This document shows, one piece after another, positions 18,701-29,200 of a stretch of 64,000 nt of DNA (positions are counted from its first letter, which is position 1; every line of letters begins with the position of its first letter). The DNA is taken from contig JAUCBJ010000417.1 of NCBI GenBank assembly GCA_032718475.1, positions 1 to 64,000 of the forward strand, given 5' to 3'. The DNA comes from Nemertoderma westbladi (Eukaryota > Xenacoelomorpha > Nemertodermatida > Nemertodermatidae). A program made the position numbers and the translations under genes. Below the pieces are notes generated by a model that made no database searches, had not been told where the DNA came from, and saw nothing but the letters and a program-made list of their open reading frames with translations.

Positions 18701-20337
18701 CCTATAAAGACGTAAGTAAATACAAGTCTCGAATCAGTGACAGGAAAGAACAGGTAACAACAACTCCTCCTACGTCTCCTAAGAGAATTCACGGAAGAAA
18801 GCCCGAAGAAAGAACGAGAATGCATAACGTTACCCAAGGTAAGGTGAGTAACATCAAACCAAAATGTGCGCTGTGCGACGGGCCCCACCGTTTGAGTGCG
18901 TGTGCTGAATTTCTAAAGAAATCCCCTGTAGACAGACGTACAGTCCTGTGGAATAAGCGGTTATGCTATAATTGCCTCAGATCAGGACACCAACGGCGAA
19001 CCTGTTACTCCGACGTAAAGTGTGCAAAGTGTGGCGCGAAACATCACATCTTGTTACACAGTGAGTTCGAACGAGACAACCCGAGTCAGGTAAGTGAGCC
19101 CGAACTACATGTCCAATTCAGTGATGTGAACGACACTGACCAAGGTTCTGAGTGGGAAGGATTCTATACAGACGAATTCTCCGATGCCAACGAATCCTGT
19201 TATCTAATAAATACCACAGGATGGATGAAAAGGATGCCTTCACGCTTTTCACGCGCTTTTCACGCTTTTCACCTTACGGATGAAAAGGACACTGACGAGT
19301 TTACTCCAACTCCTTTTGACAAACAACCATCTTGGAAAGTTCCAACTTCCAACATAGGAATAAGAGAATTTCCTGTAGTGCAAGTTCGAGTTCATGGTCT
19401 CAATAAGAGTTACATAGTGAACGCCCTACTTGACTCCGGCAGCACAGGAACATTCATCGATCAAGAACTAGCCGAAGATATCTTTGCTGGACAACCCAAG
19501 TTCCGGACTAAATTGAATATGTCAGGAATTATGCAGGTTTGGAAATCTACCCTAACGGCAGATTACTATGTAGGTGTGTTGTCCACCCCCCAGGATAAGT
19601 TAGGAACACAAGGTATAAGGTCAGTAAAAATGGTGGCTATAAAGAACTTTGCTACTACTCAAGCAGACCTTTATAATTGGGACGAAGATGAGAGCATCCA
19701 ACATCTTAAGATACCTCGATTCCAGACAGATTATCCTGGAGTGCAAATACTCATCGGCCAAAACGCGCACGAGGCGCTCGAAACATTAGAGAAACGGCCT
19801 GCTCAACCACAGCCATTACAAACTTATGCGGTAAGAACTAGAGTAGGTTGGTACTTCACTGGCCCTTCCCGTAGAACTCTCAAAGAGAGATTACCTCAAC
19901 AACAGGTATACCAAGTAAAGGAATGGGAAGTGGAGAGCAGTGATGTGGACGATCCAACTGAGGGAACACCATACTCCTCAGATAATGACGATATTAACTC
20001 CAATGTAGATCAATGGAGACATTGCCTTGGGACGATTAATCCAGCCGACATCGCTTCCAGAGGAGCAACTCCTCAAGAACTGATGGATACTCCAGGCTGG
20101 TTAGGTGGATCCGACTCCTTAAGTAAAGAAGAAGAAGAATGGCCTCCTCATCTTACCACGGCAGAAATTAGACAGGCCAAGGGAGCGGAGAAAGTAACAC
20201 AACAACTCAATCGCCCAGCTAGTCGTTTATGTTTACTGGAAAGAGACCGAAAACTGTCCGAAAACTATGGAAGGCAAGATACTCTTCCTACGACTACTTC
20301 CCTAATCCGACAAATATCTAGGGACTCCATAACGTGA
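15736..20337 (+). CDS. Gag-protease polyprotein with internal pol deletion
   Basis: 1533 residues from ATG 15736 (AAACATGTC) to TGA 20335. Residues 1-370 are an unrecognised N-terminal part shared with copy 2. About 375-450 is an Ala/Glu/Lys/Arg-rich coiled coil. About 765-935 is a DUF1759-like Gag core (KFNGDEMKWLPFNEYYKDSI onward). Zinc-binding motifs start at C1044 (CX2CX3HX4C), C1077 (CX2CX4HX4C) and C1096 (CX2CX3HX4H). The aspartic protease has LLDSGSTGTFID with D1233. After the VGWYFTGPS block the chain passes at about 1395-1425 straight into WRHCLGTINPADIASRG (from W1427), the distal end of the RNase H region, so reverse transcriptase is deleted in frame. Nothing of integrase is recognisable. 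The roughly 760-residue region before the Gag core is unusually long. Frame integrity fits a young copy. Confidence 0.9.
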   Translation: MSDTQQNLSDSLIDTTICDSDRSMERLRKEFSSPPTAKKVIPPVVSDPRLIHHRSIIGTRAQVKRNQEAVVPSQQHLGQEPTSQRPDSSSSSDTVELTPERGVQMAVTVYSDPLLTLPAAVLTTIFIAVEEHQADWARNKRATQDNYAGYAREELMSIVELQWNFPGLGLPLDLSEATWEDIHRMGVAKDTMDPAVWKRSASGYVQGFFGSLERLEEQLFRQPQGPQEQEELLYQVRERTLRIRLILSAFEETSKRRQDTSLQVAVKTWLHRVDLKVQETAPWKSQLAERSTYEEPTDVTLSQAESEETAEKPRTRDAIDIYLSDYQRFLGDEELRRRLSGLSPNSEGTKLVLDLNDAEMLAANQAECDEKLRLTRVREEQIKKRRIEEQKAAAMAEAEVERKAAAADAEAERKAAKAVAEAERRASEQTTQLELENLQETQDSINKQFTANQMQMMRKSTPKRQGYTSSEEGETTDPEGGGNRSHLSRRRKTSYRRKLPDLPPAVRRQLASTDLSSIEPTAQSIKVQRLSTIVDEPEIIRPVVPKVTSVLETPVLPELNSKFPLHSTTLPVPGGAVQGNIPVKIAEREIKNLSPVVPRQPAIMLATPASAVEWVEEGRRGMNLLIGQMQETVHQLKGTVREGRAELQEVQQSIALERDKLVNIQRGIPIPPVTLCQPVRSEVLHAQGVEPIRIYTASEVETPITNPIKGDYRPVINDIPYRPDNDPRNLYTDNSILNNTMAQESFTRQMARTEARQAVKVGEIVKFNGDEMKWLPFNEYYKDSIQNSVLSNGEKLRFLIKCLEGPPKLMALKFIGHPDGLRQVWDTLNIRYGNKDNIAKYLYAKLVAPRHFLSSGIIEFSDEIQEICRQLDWLGKSHEYQSSMVIGAVVSTLPKGGVCTRWDKKVLYMNEQQRRSPTMADLMSFLDSEVKLQLIRQSREKTSENKVSEKPVSRRRIIPVCYTDDGESQASQEEDSGKDTAKSYYDNKTYKDVSKYKSRISDRKEQVTTTPPTSPKRIHGRKPEERTRMHNVTQGKVSNIKPKCALCDGPHRLSACAEFLKKSPVDRRTVLWNKRLCYNCLRSGHQRRTCYSDVKCAKCGAKHHILLHSEFERDNPSQVSEPELHVQFSDVNDTDQGSEWEGFYTDEFSDANESCYLINTTGWMKRMPSRFSRAFHAFHLTDEKDTDEFTPTPFDKQPSWKVPTSNIGIREFPVVQVRVHGLNKSYIVNALLDSGSTGTFIDQELAEDIFAGQPKFRTKLNMSGIMQVWKSTLTADYYVGVLSTPQDKLGTQGIRSVKMVAIKNFATTQADLYNWDEDESIQHLKIPRFQTDYPGVQILIGQNAHEALETLEKRPAQPQPLQTYAVRTRVGWYFTGPSRRTLKERLPQQQVYQVKEWEVESSDVDDPTEGTPYSSDNDDINSNVDQWRHCLGTINPADIASRGATPQELMDTPGWLGGSDSLSKEEEEWPPHLTTAEIRQAKGAEKVTQQLNRPASRLCLLERDRKLSENYGRQDTLPTTTSLIRQISRDSIT

Positions 20338-21863
20338 TAGCATGTGGAGTGGGCGTGTGACTATATCATTTTATATTTGTTTTCATTTTATATTTATGTA
20401 TGTATTATTATGTAATTTTATTATAATCGTTTTCTTTAATTTTATTTAGTAGAATGTTATTTTAGAATATTTACTGTCCGTATTATATTATAAATGCGAG
20501 ACTATAGTAAGATGACATGTCAGTACTTCTTAAAGTACAATAAAGCCACTACTATATTTAAGTATTATTGGTAGGCAGAGTATTAGGAATGCAAAGTTCA
20601 GATCCTCGTGTCTCGGCTAAACCAAGCTCTGGGTAGACCTTGGAAACGACTTGCCTCTTCACACTGACATTGCTTCGTGCGATATTGCTCTTCTACCTTA
20701 TAACAAATAATACATATAGTAGCGTGATGTCCCTCTAACAGTAGCGTAAATCGCAAATAAATCTGTTAAACTTTTTGACCATCTGTAATTCTAGTCGATT
20801 AAGATATCGTGGCACCCACCGATATACTTGAAAGACAAATTCTAGAATCAGTGGTTAACGTCCCCAGACAAGTTCTGGAATAAATCGGTGCTCATCCTAA
20901 ATATTAATTTAATATTTATTAAAATCTGTAAAATCCCGATCCTTTAAAATTTCTAGTCAATTAAGATATCGCCGTATTTACCGATATTCTTAGAAGGACT
21001 ATTTTATAGAATCAAGGATCCTAAGTCCCCAGATATGCTCTGGAATAAAATTTGTGTCAATTTAACATCAAATAATAAAATTCACGGGAATAAATTTAAA
21101 TTCATATTCAAATGAATTTCATAAATTGTCATTTTTGTGCAATTTATAACATTCCCAAAATTCCAGTAATTAATAGATCATGGGAGCGGAGATTCATATT
21201 GAGTGTACTAGAGTGCGAGAATCTCCAACATATAGTCAATAGCCGATAAAATTTATAAAATCATGCATAAAGAGGATATTGACAATTAAAGAATTACTAT
21301 TAAATAGCATCCCAGATCTGTATGCATGAGAATTACCCTAATTCTACCGCTAGTTTTCCATAATGTCACCATGGCAACACCCACGCTAGAATTAGAAGCA
21401 AGTTAAAGGAACAGTAAAAAGCTTGCCCCATTGCGTAGCATAAGAGTATACATAGCGCACTATTAGTATCCAAGGATACATAGTAATAACGTGACATTCT
21501 GGAAGACACTGACTAACGGACAAATGGCATGCATGTGTGCAGTAAGTAATGATTGTATGGAATTTGTGCGTTTATAGGTGAATGTTACTACTAAAGTGTG
21601 TTTACAGTAGCTAATCGCAATTGTAAAATAGCCCTAACTCTACCGAGATAACCTCAAGTGGATTCAAACCTTTGGGACGGACAGTGGTGGGACTTGTGCC
21701 GGTTATAGTTGTCGTGCTGTTGCTACATGTTGGCGTAAACACCGCGACAACGGTACATCGGCGCTGAGAAACCCACTGTCCGGGGGCAAAGCCTAGTAGG
21801 CAGCGACGCCCGCTTGCCTAAAATATTAACTCATATTGATATTAATAAACTCAGATAGCAGAT
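20338..21863 (+). other. Spacer between Gag-protease ORF and ORF2, with repeated hairpins
   Basis: Non-coding, but its core is shared with copy 2 (52606-53596). It contains two related modules, about 20787-20885 and 20955-21055. Each has an outer pairing ATTCTAG/CTAGAAT, an inner stem AAGATATCG.../...CGATAT.CTT, and then a small hairpin CCAGA...TCTGG followed by AATAAA. It may act at the RNA level (export, internal entry, or 3' end/start of a second transcript). Function is inferred only from the repeat and pairing pattern. Confidence 0.6.
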
Positions 21864-23313
21864 ATGACGGAATTGATAGAACATGACCTTGGTATCAGGG
21901 AGCGATATACTCTACCTTTACAAGCGTTTGTGGATAGCTTGATACGCGGTGAAGACGATCCGACTATTACGGAGGACGATGGTCGTTATATCGAACCGCC
22001 GATGTCCCAGGAACAACTTACGCGTGAATTGGACTATAGAAAATTCACCGCTCCCTATACGAATCGTAATGGTACGTATATGGACTTCTTAACTACCGGC
22101 CATCCTACCGATTTACATGATACGGACGATGTATACACCGAAAGGGAAATGGTTCTATTTAAATATCATACCCAGCAGAGTCGTAACGATAAACCGAGAA
22201 TAGATCACGAAAATTATATTCGTAACAGACTGGGAAGACGAACCCATATGTTTAGAATCTGAAGAGATTCAGCCCCCCACGTCTCGGAGTAGCGATAGCG
22301 ACTACATATGGGAATGGTATCAAGGTCCACAGTGTCTCACTGCGTACGATTATCGCCATGCCAACTATGTTTCTCGGCAACGTTGTCGGTTATGCGCATC
22401 GAGAGACCATATTACGTCTATGGACACCAACGATCTCTGTTCCTATTTCCACGAGCAACCGTCGATGGAAATCTATTGTGCATATTGTCGGCTTAATAAT
22501 TTGCACATTTTTGCTGTCTGCCCCCAATTTATGACTCAATGCCATCATTGTCAATTAAAAGGACACGCCAGCTTTGATTGTCCCTTTAATCATGATTTAG
22601 AGAGCGTAGATGAAATGATTGTACTACGTTATATCAGAGCTTGGGAAGCGAACGCTGATTTACATTGTGATTCACGCCATCGCTATTACCCTGGACGCGC
22701 TTACGAAGGAGATTATGCGTTCCATCCTTATTTATTCGCTTCTGTCGAACAGAAATCACGCATATCAAGTTATGAACTACTGAAGCGCGTTGGAGAATGT
22801 ATTTCAACCAAATATGTACGCAAATTTCTCAGGAGCATTAATCCGAGTGACATCTATTCTTACAACTTAATAAACTTTATCCGTCAAGACCCTGCCTATG
22901 GAGACTTATTTGTCAACTCACACCCCGAGTTACAGGAAGTATATCGACGGCCTTACGAGTACCGAGCCCGCGAACGCGAGTTGGAAAGAACCATTAAACC
23001 AAGGAAGTTTCTAACTGCCTATGGTCCACCCTCGGCCCTCGTTCAGACCACTCGTAAAGGACCCGTAAGAGCGGCTGCCTTGAAACGAGCTCTCAAAGCC
23101 GTTAGACCCCTCTCCCCGGACGTTGATGTCAATCAACCCGGTACTTAGACCGGCGGATATACCGATCGTAATCCCATACCTTCTGATGCAATCATATTGC
23201 ACCCTTCACCCAGGAGTTATAGCCCTCCTCGTAAAGTGGCTCGCCCCAAAGAGAAAAGGACTCTTGCTAGCTTTAAAAAACTGCGTAAACGCCGTCCGCG
23301 CAAGAAAGACTAA
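21864..23313 (+). pseudogene. ORF2 of LTR element, copy 1 (deleted, frameshifted)
   Basis: Matches both ends of the larger ORF2 of copy 2. The first 132 residues (MTELIEHDLGIRERYTLPLQ...) run in one frame to TGA 22260. About 2.8 kb of the gene is deleted near 22230, and the C-terminal part resumes in another frame (22420-23148). That part has CHHC...H...C, a CX2CX4HX4C zinc knuckle at 22540-22581, complete here. A TAG at 23146 (TCG in copy 2) cuts off the Lys/Arg-rich tail, which is otherwise open to TAA 23311. The protein is not recognised; see the fuller copy at 53597. Confidence 0.8.
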
Positions 23314-23391
23314 CTGTTTAGAGTATTTTTATATTTTAGAAACTGTGATTTTGTATATTTTATAGACTTAAATCCCATTTTCTGGGAGCGG

Positions 23392-24587
23392 TGTAAAAGC
23401 TTTTGTGGGATAACTGATTCATTTGCTTTGCTAACCAGTTCCCCCCAGTCGCTGAATACTCTAAAAAGGGATCTATAGGTAAAATAGTGCAAGCTACCAG
23501 CTTATTGGCTGATGGGCTGTACGAGAGTATCTGGGTTCTGTTCGATCGGCCAACCAGCTTAGGGAGGTTGCCTTAGCCCTGCTGTCCGTATCGGCCAATA
23601 GAATTTGAGTGGGCGTTGATTTTGACCTATCCCAGAGCTACTGAACTGAATTTTCCTATCTCACTGCTCATCCTCTGTGTTGGACGGGAGCTTCGGGGAA
23701 TAAGGGTAGTTGGTATCCTCGTATAGTAAGGTAGTCATATGATTTTATATGATTCTGTTGTTGTGTTCCCATTTTTCGCCATAACACCGGCTTTTGGGAA
23801 GAACTCTAGTAAAACTGCTTAAATTATCGAAAGTATAAACTGTTATCAACCTAATCAATCAATCTTATCTGATCTAATTAACTCACTATTAATCATATTG
23901 TTTGTACTGTTATTTACCGTCAGTTATTAATTGTATCTATTTGTTGATGGAAATATTGCTCTTTGGAGAATACCGATAAATCACCCAAATTTCCCAATTT
24001 TCTTGATACACTACAGGTTAGAGAGACAGGCTATATATAACAATTGCGATTTATATTAATGTGGTGTGTATTGAATCTAATGTTATTTAGCAGACCCTAC
24101 ATGAGTCAATTGCTGCTCTCTTTATGTGTGATCAAATTTACTGACGGTCGGCAGAATAGTGTGCATGATTGTGATTGGTAACAAAGCATTTCCTAAAGAA
24201 TGCGCCTTATACTTTAATCATAAGCAGTATCGTTGCGTTTAGTATAAGTCCTAGTTCTGTTTAAATAGATAAAGCGCCACGTCCTAAAGGAACTGTTAAT
24301 ATTTCCCGAAAGCCAATAATATCTGTCAGAAATTAATTATTAGTGATCAATCGAATAATACAGTAGATTTACACTGCAACCTTACACTGCAATAATAAAA
24401 TTTAAGCAGCCGAATTCAGCCTCCCGGGTGTAGATCCATCGGGTGAATGATCGCGCATGGGCTGACTTCGGGTAATGTTTTGTTTATTAGCATAAAATAT
24501 TGTCGTATGCTAAAGGTGTTTTAATTAACTAAAAGACATATAAATTTTGGCAGGTTAAACTGCTAAAGGTCTTCAAAAGCGCGAACA
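23392..24587 (+). repeat. 3' LTR of LTR element copy 1
   Basis: 1196 bp and nearly identical to the 5' LTR. Just upstream is TCTGGGAGCGG, a purine-rich tract that is also found before the 3' LTR of copy 2 and is the likely plus-strand primer site. Confidence 0.95.
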
Positions 24588-25743
24588 GATTCTGGAGTTG
24601 GAGGCTACTCTCATGTTCCACCCCGACCAACAAAGCCATTGGTGAATCTGAGGCAAGTCACTAGACTAGCCTCAGTAAACACCCTAACACTCGGGTCCCC
24701 AATGCGACAAGGTGAGCTGACTGCCTTGGCTGATAAGCTTTCTCTTAGTGCAGTGGGTGTTCAAGAGCACCGAATGCAGACTGGACAGACTGATGAGGTT
24801 CTGATTAAGTTCATGGGGGCGGTTGGCGACTCGCCCTCGCTTCAGCAGATCATAGTGACAATGGTGGAATTGGTCTATTGATGAATCCAACTGCACATGC
24901 AGCATTGGACAAAATAGACCAAATCTCTAACCGCATCATCCGTTGCCACTTCTCATGTTCTGGAAGACTGGCTAAGAAGTTTCCTAAGGTGGTTCTGATT
25001 GTGTGCTACTCTCCAACTAGTGTTGCCCCTGTAGAGGAGGTGGAAAATTTCTACCAGAATCTACAAGCAGCTACTGATGGAGTGGATCAGCATGCATTCT
25101 TAACATTCCTGGGAGACTTTAATGCAAGTCTGCATCAATCATCTACATCGCCCTGGGTATATAGCAATAGTGTTAACCGAAATTCCGTCCATCTTCAGGA
25201 TTTTATCTCTGGAAATGGATTGTTGTCGGCTGGAACCCAGTTCAAGAAGCAAACTGGAAAGCTATGGACTCATAGTGGACCCAGTGGTCACAAGTCCCAG
25301 ATAGACCATATCCTGATTCGTAGGAAATACAGGAGCTCTATACAAGACTGTAATGCATTTACACTACGACCCTTCTCCAGTGATCACCGCCTTATTGTGG
25401 CCAAGGTATGACTTAGTCTGCGTGCTAGCAGAACAACGAAATCTGCCTTGCCGCGGCATGACTGGTCCTCTCTGTTGCAACAGCCAAGTGTGAGATCCAG
25501 CTTCACACTACAGCTGAGCAACAGGCATGAGGTTCTTGCCTCTGAGGCGGCAGATCACTGTGAGGGCTATACTGCCTTCACAGAGGCAGTTAAGTTAGCA
25601 GCTGCAGAAACAGTTCCTGTATACCCTCGAAACAGGAAACGGGCCCCCTGGACTGACAACAAAATTCAGAAGTGCCGAAATGAGCTCTACAAGGCGCAGA
25701 AAGAGTCCCGACTCAAACAGACTACAGCGGCCAAGAATACATA
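24588..25743 (+). pseudogene. LINE B endonuclease region (right half of split copy)
   Basis: Continues LINE B after the LTR insertion. It encodes an AP-endonuclease-like (EEP) domain in pieces: 24639-24881 (QEHRMQTGQTDEV, the catalytic QEHR block), then after a frame change 24878-25411 (VVLIVCYSPTS, FLGDFNASL, QIDHILIRRKY, SDHRLIVAKV). An in-frame TGA at 25409 precedes more matching sequence to about 25743 (WTDNKIQKCRNELYKAQKES). The reverse transcriptase is missing, so the copy is 3' truncated and dead. The domain order matches the intact-length LINE A at 47662-51242, but the sequence is a different family. A shorter, internally deleted copy lies at 45476-46575. Confidence 0.85.
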
Positions 25744-26246
25744 ATTATAATATAATAATAATATAATAAATATAATTGGTTCTACAGTATGAAAATCATT
25801 CATAATTAATGGTTAGCAACCGCAAGGCTAGGAAATACATATATAAAGAAATAAAGTCAATATTTGGGATAGGAGTTGCGCCCACCCCTACCCTCGGGTA
25901 GCAGCTATTGAAAGAGGAGCCTTCGGGTCACCTCCGGCCTCGGCTGACTGTTTGCTTGCTTGAAAATGACCGAAACAATTTATTTTTTTTGTAAAAAAAA
26001 TAAAATAATATATGACAAAATATACATCTGTCACGTATATTTATAGGTACCTATTTGCTACTTCGTCTAAATTTAGACGTGGTGGCTTTAATAACAATAT
26101 TATGAATGTTGGTTTTCTTTCAAAAATTAATTAATTAAATTGATTTATAATATTCAATCATTGCAACTTTCGGACCAGCACTACACGTCCATATTAACTA
26201 TAGTTTATATTATGGAGAATTGTTTGGTATACATTCACGTCTCTCT
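25744..26246. other. Intergenic, no gene seen
   Basis: AT-rich DNA downstream of RPAP1 (minus strand) and LINE B (plus strand). A GC-rich patch at 25870-25960 has no recognised feature. No clear minus-strand poly(A) signal was identified. Confidence 0.45.
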
Positions 26247-29200
26247 CTACTTTGATTGGCGCTGTATATTAGCTACTGCTACCAGGTAGGGCACGGAGTC
26301 AGTGGACGTTAGATACCCGTTGCGCAGGGCTGACTGCTGCAGTTGGATAATCCTATCCACGATCTTACGGTCGGATTCGCGCGACGGTTCAACAACTTCC
26401 TCGAGCTCTTCCACGTCGAAGCATAACTGCTGACGCGGAAGTGACGTCATAATGCGCAGTAGTTCGCGGTCCGTCCACATAAGTAGTCTGTACCGGGGTG
26501 AATATCGATTCCGCATTGGGATTAATACAAAGTTACAGAAGGTCGGATCGCCGTACGAAACGGACTTAAATTGTTCGACAAAGTTCGAATAAAAATCGAT
26601 AAAAGCGGATCCCAGTCCCGGTATGGCTGACTCGAGTTCCAAAAGAGACCAATAAGGATTAAGCTGCCATAGCAACGACTTCAGACTCTCTCTGATTGGC
26701 GGATGAAGGAAAGTGTCATCAGCCAATAGGAATACGCATAGAAGTCGAGTAAAGTGAACCGTCGGGGACAGCCAATCAAAAGCCGATTTGTTTGTTTGGT
26801 GAAAGTATAGCGCCATCTTGAGGCAGTCATCGATATTTGCGAGATGTTCCTGGCTCAGTGAATCAGACCGAATGTGGGCGGAGTTTGAGCAGGAGCCCTC
26901 GTATAGTCGGACTAAAGGAAGGTACAGCCAATCGCAAGGCATCAATCTACCCGAGTTATTTATCCTGCAGGAGGTGGGTGCATGGTTGCTATAGTAACAA
27001 CGGGAAACCTCCATGGTTTTGGGAGTACAAGGGAGACAGGCTATATAAGTATTTCGAATATTTCGGAGATTTTCTGCTGAAATAATTCTGTAATTTTCTG
27101 TGAGTTTCGTTGCGGCCGAATCTGGTTGAAATTCCGGTGAAAATAAACATTTCGAGAAAATATCGTGGAGAATCCATTCCTGGCCGGCGGAGAGGAGAAA
27201 TACCAACTTCCATGGAAGCGACTTCCAATCGTGGCCGCATAATGGCGTGTAGATCGCGAACTGACTCATCCAATAGATAAAATGAAGTTCATTTCTTACA
27301 ATAAAATGAGATTGCAAAGGGACATTTATATTATTAGAAACAGACGCAATGTAATTAGTTAGACATGGATTGTTTATCAGGAAGGAGTATTTATCAGCGA
27401 GGTCGGGTAGTTTACTGAGTGTTGCGTTTATCAAACGGAACAACGCAGCTAGAACGGGTATTACAGAACCGGAAGGGCTTAATGCGTTCTGAAATGTTCC
27501 ACAATGTAGATACATAATACTGTTAGCCGAGAGGAACTCCGATGTAATGCTGTGACCCACATAGGATACAGTTTGGAGGTTGTCAATCAAACTGGCAACG
27601 TATTTACTGAGAGAGAACGGAATTAATATCGAGATGGAGAAATCTTGTATTACCGACGTCAAATACGTCGCGTCAACGTTAATAAAAGTTACGAAATACG
27701 AGGAGAGATAATTGAATAGTGATGATAAAACTCTATTTGTAAGATAGTTATAATTAATCTCCGAACATTGCGAGAGGAGTTGTTTAGCCAACGCCAGAAT
27801 TATAGCGAATGTGGATTTGGATAAGGAGAAATGGCGATGGTTAATGGAATCGGTGTTAATCGAATTGGTTAATAAATCGATGAGTTTAATTAAACTCGAT
27901 AGAAAATCGGCGTCAATAGGGTTGATTTGTTGAGAGACATCCAGTCGCAGACACGATTGGAGATTGCTGCAGATTATTGGGTTTAAATCCTCCTGTAGGT
28001 TCTCTAACACTCTATAGGTCGCCAATGTAGACCACAGATGAATGACCTCGTGGCGTAATGAAATAGCGTCTGTTATATTTAGGTTCAAATTGCGAGGGTC
28101 TACTGATATTATACGCGATATCACGCTCTCTAAACCGAGTTTATTAACTAGAATTCTACTTAAATTCTCGCTGGTGGAACAAATCGTAGCTGTTAGCTTA
28201 ATCACCCTGGCAACGGGGTAACCGCGGGGGTCCTGTAGATCCTTAATGGCGGTAGAAATCGGGGTCCAAGTAGAAGGTAGATAGTTGGAGTAGATAGTTT
28301 GTAGCAATCGAGGGGATTCTACAACCCTCACGGACGATTCCAACCCGTGACGGGATATAACGCAGAGAATATCAAGCACATAAAAAACGGATATCGTGTC
28401 TAATCGATATTCTTCCAGGAGATATCGGAATCGATTCAATATTCCAGTCATTAGCAACCCCTTTACCACATCGGAATCCATCGTACGCATCTCCGGGCTC
28501 CTGGAATCCTCGTCGTCTTGGAGATTCATTGACGTCACAAAGGATGGGTTCACGTGACCCAAATAATTAACGTAATTTATTTCCAGGAATATTTCATCAG
28601 CCTCCACGTATATTAAACCGCGAAGCAATGCGATAGCCGCATTGAGAACCGCAGGGACTTTGTCGTCTATACTCACCCGCGTTAAGTAAATAAACTCGGG
28701 GTGGAGGAAAACTTGGAGTAAAGATTCCGACAGCTCGGAGTCGAACTGGGAGCGGTGTAAATGCGAGACGACTTGGGACATGGTTGAAAGAGCAAAGCGA
28801 CGTTGGTTGTCTATGGAGCTGCGTGCCAGGTAGACTAACTCGTCCAGGGTGTAACCGGGTAACAATGGGTCATCCCCATGGTGACACAGACCCTGATTGT
28901 CTACGTTATCATGCGAAGAGCTATTATTGGCTGTATCTATGGAGCATAACAGACCTTGGAAGTCGAATCTAGGTTTATTCCGACCTACACAACCAGGGGG
29001 AATAGCCACGGGTTTCATCCATTCCAGTTTATCTGATTCCACAACATCCATATTCAACCAACTCCTGTTTGTACTAAATCCTGCAGTTTCTATTTCAGAT
29101 GGAGCAGTAGGAGCAGTTTGTGTATCAGATGGAGCGGTTTGTATATCAGATGGAGCACTCTGTGTATCAGATGGAGCAGTTTCTGTATCAGATGGAGCAG

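Larger units (their letters stand above)
12349..24587 (+). mobile_element. BEL/Pao-type LTR retrotransposon, copy 1 (non-autonomous, young)
   Basis: Complete element of 12,239 bp with LTRs at 12349-13544 and 23392-24587, TG...CA ends and a GATTC duplication. Order: 5' LTR, 2.2-kb leader, Gag-protease ORF, structured spacer, remnant of ORF2, purine tract, 3' LTR. The BEL/Pao assignment rests on the DUF1759-type Gag block, three zinc knuckles, the DSG aspartic protease (DUF1758 type) and the INPADIASRG motif at the end of the RNase H region. Reverse transcriptase, most of RNase H and integrase are missing, and ORF2 carries a large deletion. By eye the LTRs differ at only two positions, so insertion is recent and must have used enzymes from another element. 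It sits inside LINE B. Confidence 0.93.
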
